Shown: positions 33,631 to 42,495, counted from the first letter of the stretch. The stretch: 64,000 nucleotides of DNA from Massilia phosphatilytica (GCF_002968015.1 NZ_PUIP01000020.1:1-64000); one strand, 5' to 3'. A program made the numbers and translations. Notes: generated by a model not told the origin, from the sequence alone.

Positions 33631-34680
33631 ATGCAGAACCTCATCGAACACTTCCAGGAGCGCGTGCGCGCCGGGCGCCCGGTATGCATCCGCGGCGGCG
33701 GCACCAAGGACTGGTACGGACAGCGCCTCGACGGCGACATCCTCGACACGCGTGCGTACAGCGGCATCGTCGACTACGAGCCGACGGAACTCGTGATCAC
33801 GGCGCGCTGCGGCACGCCGCTGGCCGAGATCGAGGCGGTGCTCGCGGAACGGGGGCAGATGCTGGCGTTCGAGCCGCCGCATTTCGGCGCCGGCGCGACC
33901 ATTGGTGGCACCATCGCAGCCGGCCTGTCCGGACCGCGGCGCGCCAATAGCGGCGCGGTACGCGACTTCGTCCTCGGCTGCAAACTCCTGGACGGCAAGG
34001 GCGACGTGCTGTCGTTCGGCGGCCAGGTGATGAAGAACGTGGCCGGCTACGACGTGTCGCGCCTGCTGGCCGGGTCGCTCGGCACCCTGGGGCTGCTGCT
34101 GGAAGTCTCAGTGAAAGTGCTGCCGCGCGCGCCGCGCGAAGCGACGCTCGTGTTCGAGGGCGTGAACGAGATCGATGCGATCCGCAACCTGAACGAATGG
34201 GCCGGCCAGCCGCTGCCCATGTCCGCGAGTTGCTGGCACGACGGCGTGCTGGCACTGCGGCTGTCCGGTGCGAATGCGGCCGTCGACAATGCGATCCGCA
34301 CGCTGGGAGGTGACGTGATGCCCGACTGTTCCCGCTTCTGGGACAGCGTGCGCGAACAGCAGCACAAATTTTTTGAGGGCGACATGCCGCTGTGGCGCCT
34401 GTCCGTGCCGTCCACGGTCGGCGCCATCGTGCTGGGCAGCCCGCAACTGATCGAGTGGGGCGGAGCGCAGCGCTGGCTGCGCGCGCCGGGCGATGCGGCG
34501 ACGGCGGAACGTATCCGCGCGACCGTAGCGGCGTGCGGCGGCCACGCGACGCTGTTCCGCGGCGGCGATAAAAGCGTCGGCGTGTTCCAGCCGCTGGCGC
34601 CGGCCATCGCCCGCATCCATGAACGCCTGAAGGCGGGATTCGACCCGGCAGGCATCTTCAATCCGGGCCGGATGTTTTAA
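33631..34680 (+). CDS. glcE: Glycolate oxidase subunit GlcE (FAD-binding)
   Basis: The 349-aa second FAD-binding subunit starts at ATG 33631, three bases after the glcD stop. N-terminal markers are PVCIRGGGTKDWYG, TELVITARCGTPLAEIE, HFGAGATIGGTIAAGLSGPRR and VMKNVAGYDVSRLLAGSLGTLG. The C terminus ends in FDPAGIFNPGRMF, typical of the family. It lacks the large C-terminal region of GlcD, as expected. Confidence 0.95.
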   Translation: MQNLIEHFQERVRAGRPVCIRGGGTKDWYGQRLDGDILDTRAYSGIVDYEPTELVITARCGTPLAEIEAVLAERGQMLAFEPPHFGAGATIGGTIAAGLSGPRRANSGAVRDFVLGCKLLDGKGDVLSFGGQVMKNVAGYDVSRLLAGSLGTLGLLLEVSVKVLPRAPREATLVFEGVNEIDAIRNLNEWAGQPLPMSASCWHDGVLALRLSGANAAVDNAIRTLGGDVMPDCSRFWDSVREQQHKFFEGDMPLWRLSVPSTVGAIVLGSPQLIEWGGAQRWLRAPGDAATAERIRATVAACGGHATLFRGGDKSVGVFQPLAPAIARIHERLKAGFDPAGIFNPGRMF

Positions 34681-34685
34681 AAATC

Positions 34686-35918
34686 ATGCAAACGAATCTC
34701 GCCGATTTCATCAAGGACACACCCGAGGGCATCGAGGCCGACGCGATCCTGCGCGCCTGCGTGCACTGCGGCTTCTGCACCGCCACGTGTCCGACCTACC
34801 AACTGCTGGGCGACGAGCTGGATGGTCCGCGCGGCCGCATCTACCTGATCAAGCAGGTGCTGGAGGGCGAGACGCCTACGCGCAAGACGCAGCTGCACCT
34901 CGACCGGTGCCTCACGTGCCGCAACTGCGAGACCACGTGCCCGTCCGGCGTGAAGTACGGGCGCCTCGTCGATATCGGCCGCAAGGTGGTCGAGCAGCGT
35001 GTGCCGCGCCCGTTCGCGGACAAGGTGAAACGCACGACGCTGAAGGAATTCCTGCCGCGTTCGAACCTGTTCAAGCCAGCGTTCAAGGCGGGGCAGATGG
35101 TGCGCCCGCTGTTGTCGCCCACGCTGCAGGACAAGCTGCAGCCGGCGCGCGCGCCCGGCCACTGGCCCGTGCGCGAACACGCGCGCAAGATGCTCGTTCT
35201 GGCAGGCTGCGTGCAGCCGGCGATGGCGCCGAACGTCAACGCGGCCACGGCACGCGTGCTGGACGTCCTCGGTATCCAGCTGATCGAAGCACCGAAGGCC
35301 GGCTGCTGCGGCGCCGTGCGCTTCCACCTGAACGACCAGGACGGCGGTCTTGCCGACATGCGCCGCAACGTCGACGCGTGGTGGCCGTACGTGGAGCGGG
35401 GCGGCGTCGAGGCCATCGTGATGACGGCCTCCGGCTGCGGCGTGACGGTCAAGGACTACGGCCACCTGCTCGCGCACGACGCGGCGTATGCGCCAAAGGC
35501 GGCACGCATCTCGGCGCTGACGAAGGACTTGTCGGAAGTGATGTGCGATTTCGAGGGCGAGATCGCCGGCCTTTTATCGGGACGCATCCATGGGCGCGTC
35601 GCATTCCACCCGCCGTGCACGTTGCAGCACGGCCAGCAGATCCGCGGCAAGGTCGAGGGCGTGCTGCGCGCGGCCGGCGTCGACGTCGTGCTGTGCGCGG
35701 AAAGCCATCTGTGCTGCGGTTCGGCCGGCACGTATTCCGTGCTGCATCCCGAGATCGCGCACGCGCTGCGCGACCGCAAGCTGGCCCACCTGGAGGCGAC
35801 GGGGGCGCAGGAATTCGTCTCGGCGAACGTGGGCTGCATCGCGCACCTGCAGTCGGGGACAGCGGTGCCGGTGACGCACTGGATCGAGCTCATCGACCGC
35901 GCGCTGATGGGTCATTGA
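34686..35918 (+). CDS. glcF: Glycolate oxidase iron-sulfur subunit GlcF
   Basis: The 410-aa protein carries two [4Fe-4S] clusters in the N-terminal part (CVHCGFCTATCP and CLTCRNCETTCP). It also has two cysteine-rich CCG domains (AGCCGAVRFHLND and LCCGSAGTYSVLHPE). It passes electrons from the flavin subunits to the quinone pool at the membrane. It follows glcE by five bases, completing a compact glcDEF operon. The downstream gene has its own -10 box (35926-35931), so the operon probably ends here, although no hairpin is evident. Confidence 0.95.
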   Translation: MQTNLADFIKDTPEGIEADAILRACVHCGFCTATCPTYQLLGDELDGPRGRIYLIKQVLEGETPTRKTQLHLDRCLTCRNCETTCPSGVKYGRLVDIGRKVVEQRVPRPFADKVKRTTLKEFLPRSNLFKPAFKAGQMVRPLLSPTLQDKLQPARAPGHWPVREHARKMLVLAGCVQPAMAPNVNAATARVLDVLGIQLIEAPKAGCCGAVRFHLNDQDGGLADMRRNVDAWWPYVERGGVEAIVMTASGCGVTVKDYGHLLAHDAAYAPKAARISALTKDLSEVMCDFEGEIAGLLSGRIHGRVAFHPPCTLQHGQQIRGKVEGVLRAAGVDVVLCAESHLCCGSAGTYSVLHPEIAHALRDRKLAHLEATGAQEFVSANVGCIAHLQSGTAVPVTHWIELIDRALMGH

Positions 35919-35931
35919 TTCGTCCTATAAT
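35904..35931 (+). promoter_or_regulatory. Predicted promoter of the KaiC-like gene
   Basis: TATAAT at 35926-35931 with a weak CTGATG 16 bp upstream (35904-35909). The predicted start, near 35938, would leave a leader of about 50 bases before ATG 35990. Confidence 0.4.
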
Positions 35932-35989
35932 GGACTTGCCGGCGCTCTTCCGGAGCGCATGCCGCCCATCTTTACAGGACGTTTCTTGC

Positions 35990-37504
35990 ATGGCAGAACA
36001 GCTTCCCTCCCGCCGCGATTCACGCAAGCCCGCATACCGCGTCTCCACCGGTGTGCCGGGGCTTGACGACATCCTCGGCGGCGGCCTGACCGCGGAGCGG
36101 GTGTACCTGGTCGAGGGCACGCCGGGCACGGGCAAGACGACCCTTGGCATGCAATTCCTCCTCGACGGCGTGGCCAAGGGGGAAACCGGGCTGTACATCA
36201 CCCTGTCGGAAACCGGCGATGAGCTCGATGCTGTCGCGGAAAGCCATGGCTGGTCGCTTGACGGGCTGTCGATCTTCGAGCTGGCCAGCGACGAAGCGCT
36301 CCATCCGGAGGCGCAGCAGTCGATCCTGCATCCGGCCGAGATCGAGCTGGGCGAGACGGCGCGGGGCGTGATGGAAGAGGTCGACCGCATCAACCCGGCA
36401 CGTGTCGTGTTTGATAGCCTGTCGGAAATGCGGCTGCTGGCCCAGAACCCGCTGCGCTACCGGCGCCAGATTCTTGCGCTCAAACAATTTTTTGCGTCGC
36501 GCTCGTGCACCGTGTTGATGCTGGACGACAAGACCACCCAGTCGGACCAGCACTTGCACAGCATCGCGCACGGCGTCATCAGCCTGGAACAGCTCGCCAA
36601 GGAATTCGGCAAGGAGCGCCGCCGCGTGAACATCATGAAGATGCGGGGCATCAAGTTCCGGGGCGGTTACCACGACTACATCCTCGACACGGGCGGCATC
36701 CGGATCTTCCCCCGGCTTGTCGCGGCGGAACACTTGGCAAAGTTCACGCCGGTGACGCGCTCCACCGGATCGCCAGGACTCGACATGCTGCTCGGCGGCG
36801 GCCTCGTCGCCGGGACCAATACGCTGTTCGTCGGGCCGTCGGGCGTCGGCAAGACGACCGTCGTGGTCCGTTGCATGCTGGCCGCGCTGGAACGGGGCGA
36901 AAGGGCGTCGTACTACCTGTTCGACGAAGGCATGGGGACGTTCTTCGCGCGCGCCGGCGCCCTCGGGCTGGACCTGACGCCGCACATGGACCGCGGGCTG
37001 TTGACGGTACGCCACGTCGATCCGGCCGAGCTGGCGCCGGGACAGTTCGCCCAGATGCTGCGCGATGCCGTGGAAACCGACGGTGCCGAATTTGTCGCCA
37101 TCGACAGCCTCAATGCATACCTGCAGGCAATGCCGGGAGAGCAATTCCTACTGTTGCAGATGCATGAGCTGCTCGCCTATCTCAACCAGAAGGGCATCAC
37201 GACGGCGCTGATCCTCGGCGAGCATGGCGTCGTCGGCGAGGCCGTCCGGGACGTCGACCTCAGCTACCTGAGCGATTCGACGATGCTGCTGCGTTACTTC
37301 GAGGCCGGCGGCCAGCTGCGCCGCGCGATCACCGTGTCCAAGAGCAGGACGGCGCACCATGCGCTGACCATCCACGAGCTCCAGCTCGGTACCGGCGGCG
37401 TCGAAGTGGGCAACGCGCTCGAGGGATTCGAGGGCGTGCTGACGGGCTTGCCGACCTATCGCGGATCGACGCCCATGATGATCGAATCCGATGCCAATGC
37501 CTGA
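35990..37504 (+). CDS. KaiC-like double-domain RecA-fold ATPase
   Basis: The 504-aa protein is a tandem of two KaiC domains. Domain 1 has STGVPGLDDILGGGL and the Walker A GTPGTGKTT (K49), with VFDSLSEMRLL as Walker B. Domain 2 has RSTGSPGLDMLLGGGL, the Walker A GPSGVGKTT (K288) and AIDSLNAYLQAMPGEQ. The position of the catalytic Glu pair of cyanobacterial KaiC reads SE in domain 1 (ITLSETGDE) and DE in domain 2 (LFDEGMGT), so only one Glu of each pair is kept. There is no KaiA or KaiB nearby, so this is not a clock operon in the cyanobacterial sense. It overlaps the next gene, a histidine kinase, by 14 bases, which implies coupled synthesis and probably a signalling partnership. Confidence 0.9.
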   Translation: MAEQLPSRRDSRKPAYRVSTGVPGLDDILGGGLTAERVYLVEGTPGTGKTTLGMQFLLDGVAKGETGLYITLSETGDELDAVAESHGWSLDGLSIFELASDEALHPEAQQSILHPAEIELGETARGVMEEVDRINPARVVFDSLSEMRLLAQNPLRYRRQILALKQFFASRSCTVLMLDDKTTQSDQHLHSIAHGVISLEQLAKEFGKERRRVNIMKMRGIKFRGGYHDYILDTGGIRIFPRLVAAEHLAKFTPVTRSTGSPGLDMLLGGGLVAGTNTLFVGPSGVGKTTVVVRCMLAALERGERASYYLFDEGMGTFFARAGALGLDLTPHMDRGLLTVRHVDPAELAPGQFAQMLRDAVETDGAEFVAIDSLNAYLQAMPGEQFLLLQMHELLAYLNQKGITTALILGEHGVVGEAVRDVDLSYLSDSTMLLRYFEAGGQLRRAITVSKSRTAHHALTIHELQLGTGGVEVGNALEGFEGVLTGLPTYRGSTPMMIESDANA

Positions 37505-39146
37505 CCGCCGCGAACAGCGCGTGCTGGTCCTCGCCCCGCAAGGGCGCGACGCCGATGTGATCGCCAGCGTGGTCGTGCGCGACGGCGTCGAGTGCGAAGT
37601 CGTCGCGGGTGCCGACGCGCTGATGGATGCGATCGGGCAGGGTGCGGCGGCGGCCATCGTGGCGGAAGAAGCGCTGTCGGCGCGTACCCTGGTGCGCATC
37701 GCCGAGTGGCAGATGCAGCAGGAGCCGTGGTCGGACTTCCCGTTCGTCGTCCTGCTGGCCAAACGGTACGGCGCCGCGCCGGCGCAACTGAAGGCAACCT
37801 TCGCCGCCCTCGGCAACGTCCTGCTCCTCGAGCGCCCGTTGAGTGCGGACACGCTGGCCACTGCGGCCGGTTCCGCACTGCGTGCGCGCCGGCGCCAGTA
37901 CGAGGCGCGCGAGGTGCTGGCGCAGCTCGCGTCGCTGAATGCGAACCTGGAGGCGCGCGTCGAGGAGCGCACGCGCGCGCTGGCGCAGGCCAACGATCGC
38001 CTCACGGCCGAGGTCATGGAGCGCGAACGCGCGCAGCAGGCGATGGCGCAGGCGCAGAAACTGGAATTCCTCGGGCGCTTCACTGGCGGCGTGGCGCACG
38101 ATTTCAACAACCTGCTGAACGTCATCCAGGGGAACATGGAACTCATCAGCATGTTCTCGCGCGAAGAATCGACGCTGGCCCGCGCGAAGACGGCGCAGGC
38201 GGCATGCCGGCGCGGTGCCAAGCTCACGGGCCAGCTGCTGACGTTCGCGCGCGACCAGTCGCTGGACCTGCGCGCGCTGCCGGTGCGCACGCTGTTCGAG
38301 AGCGTCGAGGAGCTCGCGCGGCCGGTGCTGGGGGCGGGCATCGAGCTCGTGATGTCCGTGGCCGACGACGTGGACAGCGTGCTGGCCGACGCGAGCCAGA
38401 TGGAAATGGCCTTGCTCAACCTGATGATCAACGCGCGCGACGCGATGAGCGGGCGGGGCCGCATCTGGCTGCAGGCCACGTGTGCGCAACCGCCTGCCGG
38501 GACGCTGGCGGCGGGCGACTACGTCCGCGTCGCGGTGTCGGACAACGGCCCCGGCATGTCGCCGGAAGTGGCGGCGAAAGTCTTCGAGCCCTTCTTCACG
38601 ACCAAGGGCGTCGGCAAGGGCACGGGCCTGGGCCTCAGCCAGGTGTATGGCATGGCCCAGCAATCGGGCGGCGACGCGTTCGTGCACAGCGTGCCGGGCG
38701 AGGGCGCGACGGTCGAGATCTGGATGCCCGCCGCCCACGACGCCGTCGCGGCCGAACGGCCCGCCGCGGTGGACCGCCGCAAGCTGGCCGGCCTGCGCGT
38801 CCTCGTCGTCGAGGACGACGAATCCGTGCGCGCGGGGATCGTCGATGCCTTGCTGGCCCTGGGATGCCACGTGTCGCAGGCAGGCGACGGGGTGGAAGGG
38901 TTGGCGGCGCTGGCGGGCGACCGGCCCGGCCTGCTGCTGACGGACTACCTGATGCCGGACATGACGGGCGTCGACCTGGCGGTGCGCGCCCGCGCGATCT
39001 TCCCGAGCCTGCCCGTGCTGGTGGCGACGGGGTACGCCGACATGGGCGCGATCGAGCACGCGATCGGCAGCGACGCCGTGCTGCGCAAACCGTTCCAGCT
39101 CGCCGAGCTGGGCGCGGCCGTCGCCCGCGTGGCGAACCTGGGCTAG
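37491..39146 (+). CDS. Hybrid histidine kinase with degenerate N-terminal receiver, coupled to the KaiC-like gene
   Basis: The 551-aa protein starts inside the end of the KaiC-like gene. Residues about 8-130 look like a receiver-type fold without a clear phospho-acceptor Asp (RVLVLAPQGRDADVIASVV). A coiled-coil linker follows (about 135-190). HisKA has H203 in GGVAHDFNNLLNVI, the type found in kinases of the NtrB/HWE-like 'HDFNN' group. The ATPase domain has NLMINARDAM, DNGPGM and KGTGLGLSQVYG. A C-terminal receiver has acceptor D485 (LLLTDYLMPDMTG). This arrangement is known from KaiC-kinase pairs in other proteobacteria (recalled). It is probably cytoplasmic. Confidence 0.9.
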   Translation: MPMPDRREQRVLVLAPQGRDADVIASVVVRDGVECEVVAGADALMDAIGQGAAAAIVAEEALSARTLVRIAEWQMQQEPWSDFPFVVLLAKRYGAAPAQLKATFAALGNVLLLERPLSADTLATAAGSALRARRRQYEAREVLAQLASLNANLEARVEERTRALAQANDRLTAEVMERERAQQAMAQAQKLEFLGRFTGGVAHDFNNLLNVIQGNMELISMFSREESTLARAKTAQAACRRGAKLTGQLLTFARDQSLDLRALPVRTLFESVEELARPVLGAGIELVMSVADDVDSVLADASQMEMALLNLMINARDAMSGRGRIWLQATCAQPPAGTLAAGDYVRVAVSDNGPGMSPEVAAKVFEPFFTTKGVGKGTGLGLSQVYGMAQQSGGDAFVHSVPGEGATVEIWMPAAHDAVAAERPAAVDRRKLAGLRVLVVEDDESVRAGIVDALLALGCHVSQAGDGVEGLAALAGDRPGLLLTDYLMPDMTGVDLAVRARAIFPSLPVLVATGYADMGAIEHAIGSDAVLRKPFQLAELGAAVARVANLG

Positions 39147-39245
39147 CGCAAACGGTGGTATAGTCCGTCGACCACGCAGTAACACCTCCGATGCCTCCTC
39201 GGTCGGCGCAAGACTTCCATAGCCCGACCCGACCAGGAGCAACCG

Positions 39246-40058
39246 ATGATTCCCCAAATTCATGCCGTCCAATTCGGCCAGCTGGTGCGCGCCAACCACA
39301 CGGCGTTGTGCGCCGCGTGGTTGCAACGGGCCGGCACGCCATCCGTCCCGGCGCACTGCGAGCGCTTCCTGCAGGCCTTTGCCGCGGCGGCCGATGACCC
39401 GCAGGCGGGCAGCATCGACGACCGCGCCTGGCGTGCCATGCGCGACGTGCTCGACGACATGAGCGCGGCCCTTGCCGGACGCGGCGCGACGGCCGCCGCG
39501 AGCGTGGGCTTCGTGTTCGCGGTCAAGCAGCCGCTGTCCGGTCTGCTGCAGGCGCACCTTGCCGCCCGGCCCGATGCGCTGGCCGCGGCGCTGCGCGCCG
39601 TCGACGCGTGGGTCGACCAGCTGGGCCTGTATGTGCTCGACGGCTTCCAGCGCAGCCGCGAGCAGATCATCGCGCGCCAGCAGAGGGAATTGCTGGAGTT
39701 GTCGACACCGGTCATCAGCCTGTGGGAGGGGGTGCTGGCCCTGCCCCTGATCGGCACGCTCGACAGCGCCCGCGCGCAAGTCGTGATGGAAAACCTGCTC
39801 GACCGGATCGCCGCGACGCATGTCCATACCGCCATCATCGATATCACGGGCGTCCCGACGGTGGACACGATGGTCGCGCAGCACCTGATGAAGACGATCG
39901 CGGCGGCCCGCCTGATGGGGGCCGACTGCATCCTCAGCGGCATCCGGCCGCAGATCGCCCAGACCATCGTGCATCTCGGCGTGGACCTCGCCGGCGTGGT
40001 CACCAAGGCGTCGCTGGCCGACGCGTTTCTCCACGCGACCAGGGCGGCGGCCGACTGA
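39246..40058 (+). CDS. RsbR-like STAS-domain protein
   Basis: The 270-aa protein has an N-terminal helical region of about 150 residues, resembling the non-heme globin-like sensor part of RsbR proteins. A STAS domain follows, closely matching RsbR: AIIDITGVPTVDTMVAQHLMKT, LMGADCILSGIRPQIAQTIVHLGVDL. The threonines phosphorylated by RsbT in Bacillus have candidates here in DITG and VDT. No rsbS, rsbT or phosphatase gene is in the window. AGGAG precedes the ATG, and a possible extended -10 (TGGTATAGT, 39156-39164) lies in the 99-bp gap after the kinase gene. Confidence 0.88.
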   Translation: MIPQIHAVQFGQLVRANHTALCAAWLQRAGTPSVPAHCERFLQAFAAAADDPQAGSIDDRAWRAMRDVLDDMSAALAGRGATAAASVGFVFAVKQPLSGLLQAHLAARPDALAAALRAVDAWVDQLGLYVLDGFQRSREQIIARQQRELLELSTPVISLWEGVLALPLIGTLDSARAQVVMENLLDRIAATHVHTAIIDITGVPTVDTMVAQHLMKTIAAARLMGADCILSGIRPQIAQTIVHLGVDLAGVVTKASLADAFLHATRAAAD

Positions 40059-40114
40059 AAAGCGCGCGCCGTGGTAGCATCGGCGCCCTGTTTCAGTGAT
40101 CGATGGAGGACCCG

Positions 40115-40429
40115 GTGAGTTTCGTGTTTCGGCTGATATCCCAGGACGAGGATGCGGCGCCGTCCGTCGCCTTCCAGGACAGCATCAGTCCCGGCTACGT
40201 GCCGCTGTGGGAAGAGGTCGGTGTGTACGACGCCCTGTACAACAGCGACGGCCGCGCGGCGCGCGACATCTCGCGGCCGATCGCCTATGGCATCGACCGC
40301 ATCGCCGGCGACGAAGCGCTGGGCCGCATGCTGCCGCCGTCATGCCGGCTGGAGGAAGCGCTGCGCTTCCTGGAAAACGTGCACCGCGGTTGCACGATCC
40401 ACGCGTCAGCGCGTGTCGAGACGCGCTGA
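40115..40429 (+). CDS. Conserved-looking 104-aa cytoplasmic protein, function unknown
   Basis: GTG 40115 is chosen because GGAGG (40105-40109) lies 5 bases upstream; starting at ATG 40103 would put that sequence inside the gene. The product is mixed polar and hydrophobic without signal peptide or membrane segment (SFVFRLISQDEDAA, GYVPLWEEVGVYDALYNSDG, EEALRFLENVHRGCTIH). No family is recognised. It is followed 4 bp later by the pentapeptide-repeat gene, so the two are likely co-transcribed. Confidence 0.65.
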   Translation: MSFVFRLISQDEDAAPSVAFQDSISPGYVPLWEEVGVYDALYNSDGRAARDISRPIAYGIDRIAGDEALGRMLPPSCRLEEALRFLENVHRGCTIHASARVETR

Positions 40430-40433
40430 TCCG

Positions 40434-41123
40434 ATGTCCCGAACCACCCTGACCCTGAGCGGCGAGCACGTCGACCGCGCACGCATCGAAGCCCTGCTGG
40501 CGGCCGACACGCTGCTCGTCCTCGAAGACTGCGACCTCACCGGCGCGGACCTGTCGCGCCTGCACTTGCAGGATTGCGCATTCATCCGCTGCGCCCTGGC
40601 CGAGACGTCGTTCTATGCCGCGAACCTGGCACGCACGCGCTGGCAGCGCTGCCGCGGCGGCCACGCGGATTTCGAATCGGCCGACCTGGTCGATGCGAAA
40701 TTCGATGCCTGCGACTTGAACAATGCCGGCTGGCGCCGCGCCAAGCTGGCATCCGTCGCGTTCCGCGGCTGCAAGCTGACGGGCGCGCGCTTCGAGGACG
40801 TGAGCCAACTGGGCCTGTCGTTCGAAGACTGCCTGCTGGTCGGCGCCGATCTGCGCCGCATGTCGTTTCGCAAGGCGACCTTGCGCGGCCTGGATTTCGC
40901 CGACGCGGACCTGTCGGGCTGCGACTTCCGCGACGCCGTGTTCGAAGAAGGCTGCAGCCTGCGCGAGGCCCACATCAAGGATACGCGCTTCGATGCGGCC
41001 GATTTGCGCGAGGCGGATCTTAACGGCTTGAAGCTGTCGAATGCGAAGCAGTTTGCCGGCGCGACGATTTCCACGCGGCAGGCGGCGGAACTGGTGCGGG
41101 GGCTTGGGCTGAACGTGGCTTAG
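40434..41123 (+). CDS. Pentapeptide-repeat protein
   Basis: The 229-aa protein contains a right-handed beta-helix of A(D/N)LxX pentapeptides. It starts with DCDLTGADLSRLHLQDCAF and continues through SADLVDAKFDACDLNNAGW, GADLRRMSFRKATLRGLDF and ADLREADLNGLKL. The repeat region covers most of residues 30-215. The ATG is 4 bp after the stop of the 104-aa gene. Some pentapeptide proteins mimic DNA and protect gyrase, but most have no known target. The stop overlaps the end of the convergent membrane gene by four bases. Confidence 0.88.
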   Translation: MSRTTLTLSGEHVDRARIEALLAADTLLVLEDCDLTGADLSRLHLQDCAFIRCALAETSFYAANLARTRWQRCRGGHADFESADLVDAKFDACDLNNAGWRRAKLASVAFRGCKLTGARFEDVSQLGLSFEDCLLVGADLRRMSFRKATLRGLDFADADLSGCDFRDAVFEEGCSLREAHIKDTRFDAADLREADLNGLKLSNAKQFAGATISTRQAAELVRGLGLNVA

Positions 41124-41455
41124 AGGGCTCGGACAACGCGCGCCAGCATTCCGGCGATCAGGGCAATACCCAGCAGTATCATCACGCCGAGCAGAATCGT
41201 GCCATCGAGACCGGGATGATCGGTGCGGAACTGACGCAATCGATTGATGAAATTGTCTTCGACGCCACCATTGGGCTTGCGCAACGTGTATTTGCCGGGC
41301 CAGATCGCTTCGAGCAAGAGCGGCGCCAGCATGCTTGTGATGATGAATGCACCGGCAGCGGCTTTCTCGTCGCCTTTGATCAGCAATGCGAGAGCAAAAC
41401 CACCGCATGTGCCGACTGCGATTACCACCAGCAATCTGACCCAGAGACTTATCAT
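41120..41455 (-). CDS. Small membrane protein, function unknown
   Basis: The 111-aa product has three hydrophobic segments: LLVVIAVGTCGGFALALLI, AAAGAFIITSMLAPLLLEAIW and a C-terminal ILLGVMILLGIALIAGMLA. A hydrophilic stretch of about 35 residues (KYTLRKPNGGVEDNFINRLRQF) separates the last two. ATG 41455 is preferred; a TTG at 41473 would overlap the preceding gene by 11 bases. It is the third of three unknown minus-strand genes that overlap or nearly touch. No family is recognised. Confidence 0.6.
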   Translation of the reverse strand: MISLWVRLLVVIAVGTCGGFALALLIKGDEKAAAGAFIITSMLAPLLLEAIWPGKYTLRKPNGGVEDNFINRLRQFRTDHPGLDGTILLGVMILLGIALIAGMLARVVRAL

Positions 41456-41462
41456 GATGTGA

Positions 41463-41996
41463 TCAGTTGGCAACCGCTATATCGGCTTCTAGCCACACGG
41501 TCGGCCTGGCGTTCAACATGGACACGGGGTTTGGCGCCAAACTGAACGCCAATGACCTGGGGGTACCGCTGACTCTGATGTCGCCGCTGGAATCAGCCAG
41601 CGGTTGCGGCGCGCACAGGTCGGGACAGAGTGGAACGGCGTCTGGTGGTACGACACGGACGCTTGCGGTTGCAAAGGTCATGGGACCGCGCGCAATCGCC
41701 ATCGCGCCCCGCACGGATACATCCAGGTTTTGCCCTTTCCACGGCATCTTGCAACCCGTAATTTCCCGACTGTTCGCGCCGGCCGCCCGACCGTCATCCG
41801 CATAGACAGGGATCGTTCCGCTCACTTTGCAGAGCTCGGTTATCCTGGACACACGTCCATGACTTGCTTCGACCAGCTTGATCGTCACGGTCATCCGGGC
41901 TTGACGCAGTTGCGGAGGCGCGGGCGGCGGAGGGGGAATGGCGTGCGCGATCGAAGCGCTCAACAGGAGCGGCAGGGCCAGCCTAGTGCATCTCAA
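41463..41996 (-). CDS. Secreted protein, function unknown (TTG start)
   Basis: The 177-aa product starts with TTG at 41996, giving a signal peptide (RLALPLLLSASIAHA) directly after the start; GGGGGA lies upstream. The mature part starts proline-rich (PPPPPAPPQLRQ). It then has VTIKLVEASHGRV, cysteines in ELCKVSG and ITGCKMPW, and a CPDLCAP pair, so disulfides are likely. It overlaps the upstream unknown gene by 14 bases. No family is recognised. Location is periplasmic or surface. Confidence 0.6.
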   Translation of the reverse strand: MRCTRLALPLLLSASIAHAIPPPPPAPPQLRQARMTVTIKLVEASHGRVSRITELCKVSGTIPVYADDGRAAGANSREITGCKMPWKGQNLDVSVRGAMAIARGPMTFATASVRVVPPDAVPLCPDLCAPQPLADSSGDIRVSGTPRSLAFSLAPNPVSMLNARPTVWLEADIAVAN

Positions 41997-42408
41997 GTGG
42001 TCCCCCGACCGTCTGCAACTGCTTCAGGGCGTCGCGGCAGGCCGCCAGCCCCCGCTTGCGGATCTCGGTTTCAAAGCCGGAAAACATCTGCGCCTTGATA
42101 TCTGCGGCCGACTTGCGAACAGCCTCGACATCATTGGGCGACGCGTATCTCTCTGCGGTACTCAGATCGCCGGCACATACTTGCCTGGCCGCGTTCGCTT
42201 TAGCCAGATTGCGGTCGCGCCAGGCTGCAAGAGCCACATCGGCTTCTTTTGACAAGCCGGGAAACCGGGTTGTACACGTTTCGACCATGACTCGATTGAT
42301 CTCCTCCGCCTCGCACTCATACACGAGACCGTAAATCAGCGCCTCTGAAGCCATGGAGGCGACCGGAACGAGGAACAGGAGTGCAGGCAGGGCCGAGCGA
42401 ATATGCAT
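41983..42408 (-). CDS. Small secreted protein, function unknown
   Basis: The 141-aa product starts at ATG 42408 so that a signal peptide begins there (MHIRSALPALLFLVPVASMA); the frame is open further upstream without a good start. The mature part is helical and charged, with four spaced cysteines (VYECEAEEINR, ETCTTRF, QVCAGDLS, LAACRDAL) that suggest two disulfides. The stop lies inside the next gene. No family is recognised. Confidence 0.6.
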   Translation of the reverse strand: MHIRSALPALLFLVPVASMASEALIYGLVYECEAEEINRVMVETCTTRFPGLSKEADVALAAWRDRNLAKANAARQVCAGDLSTAERYASPNDVEAVRKSAADIKAQMFSGFETEIRKRGLAACRDALKQLQTVGGPLEMH

Positions 42409-42495
42409 GGCGGTCAGGAGGCGATGACATGTTGGGAGCGATAGCGATGCAGTGTACGGCATTGTCGCTCTCAACATCGGAAAGGTCTTCCGAAG

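Noticed and set aside
35930-35990. An earlier in-frame ATG for the KaiC-like gene at 35930.
   Set aside because: It lies inside the TATAAT box and upstream of the predicted transcription start.
37329-40034. A 901-codon minus-strand open frame.
   Set aside because: It is antisense to the KaiC-like, kinase and STAS genes, all of which have recognisable domains.
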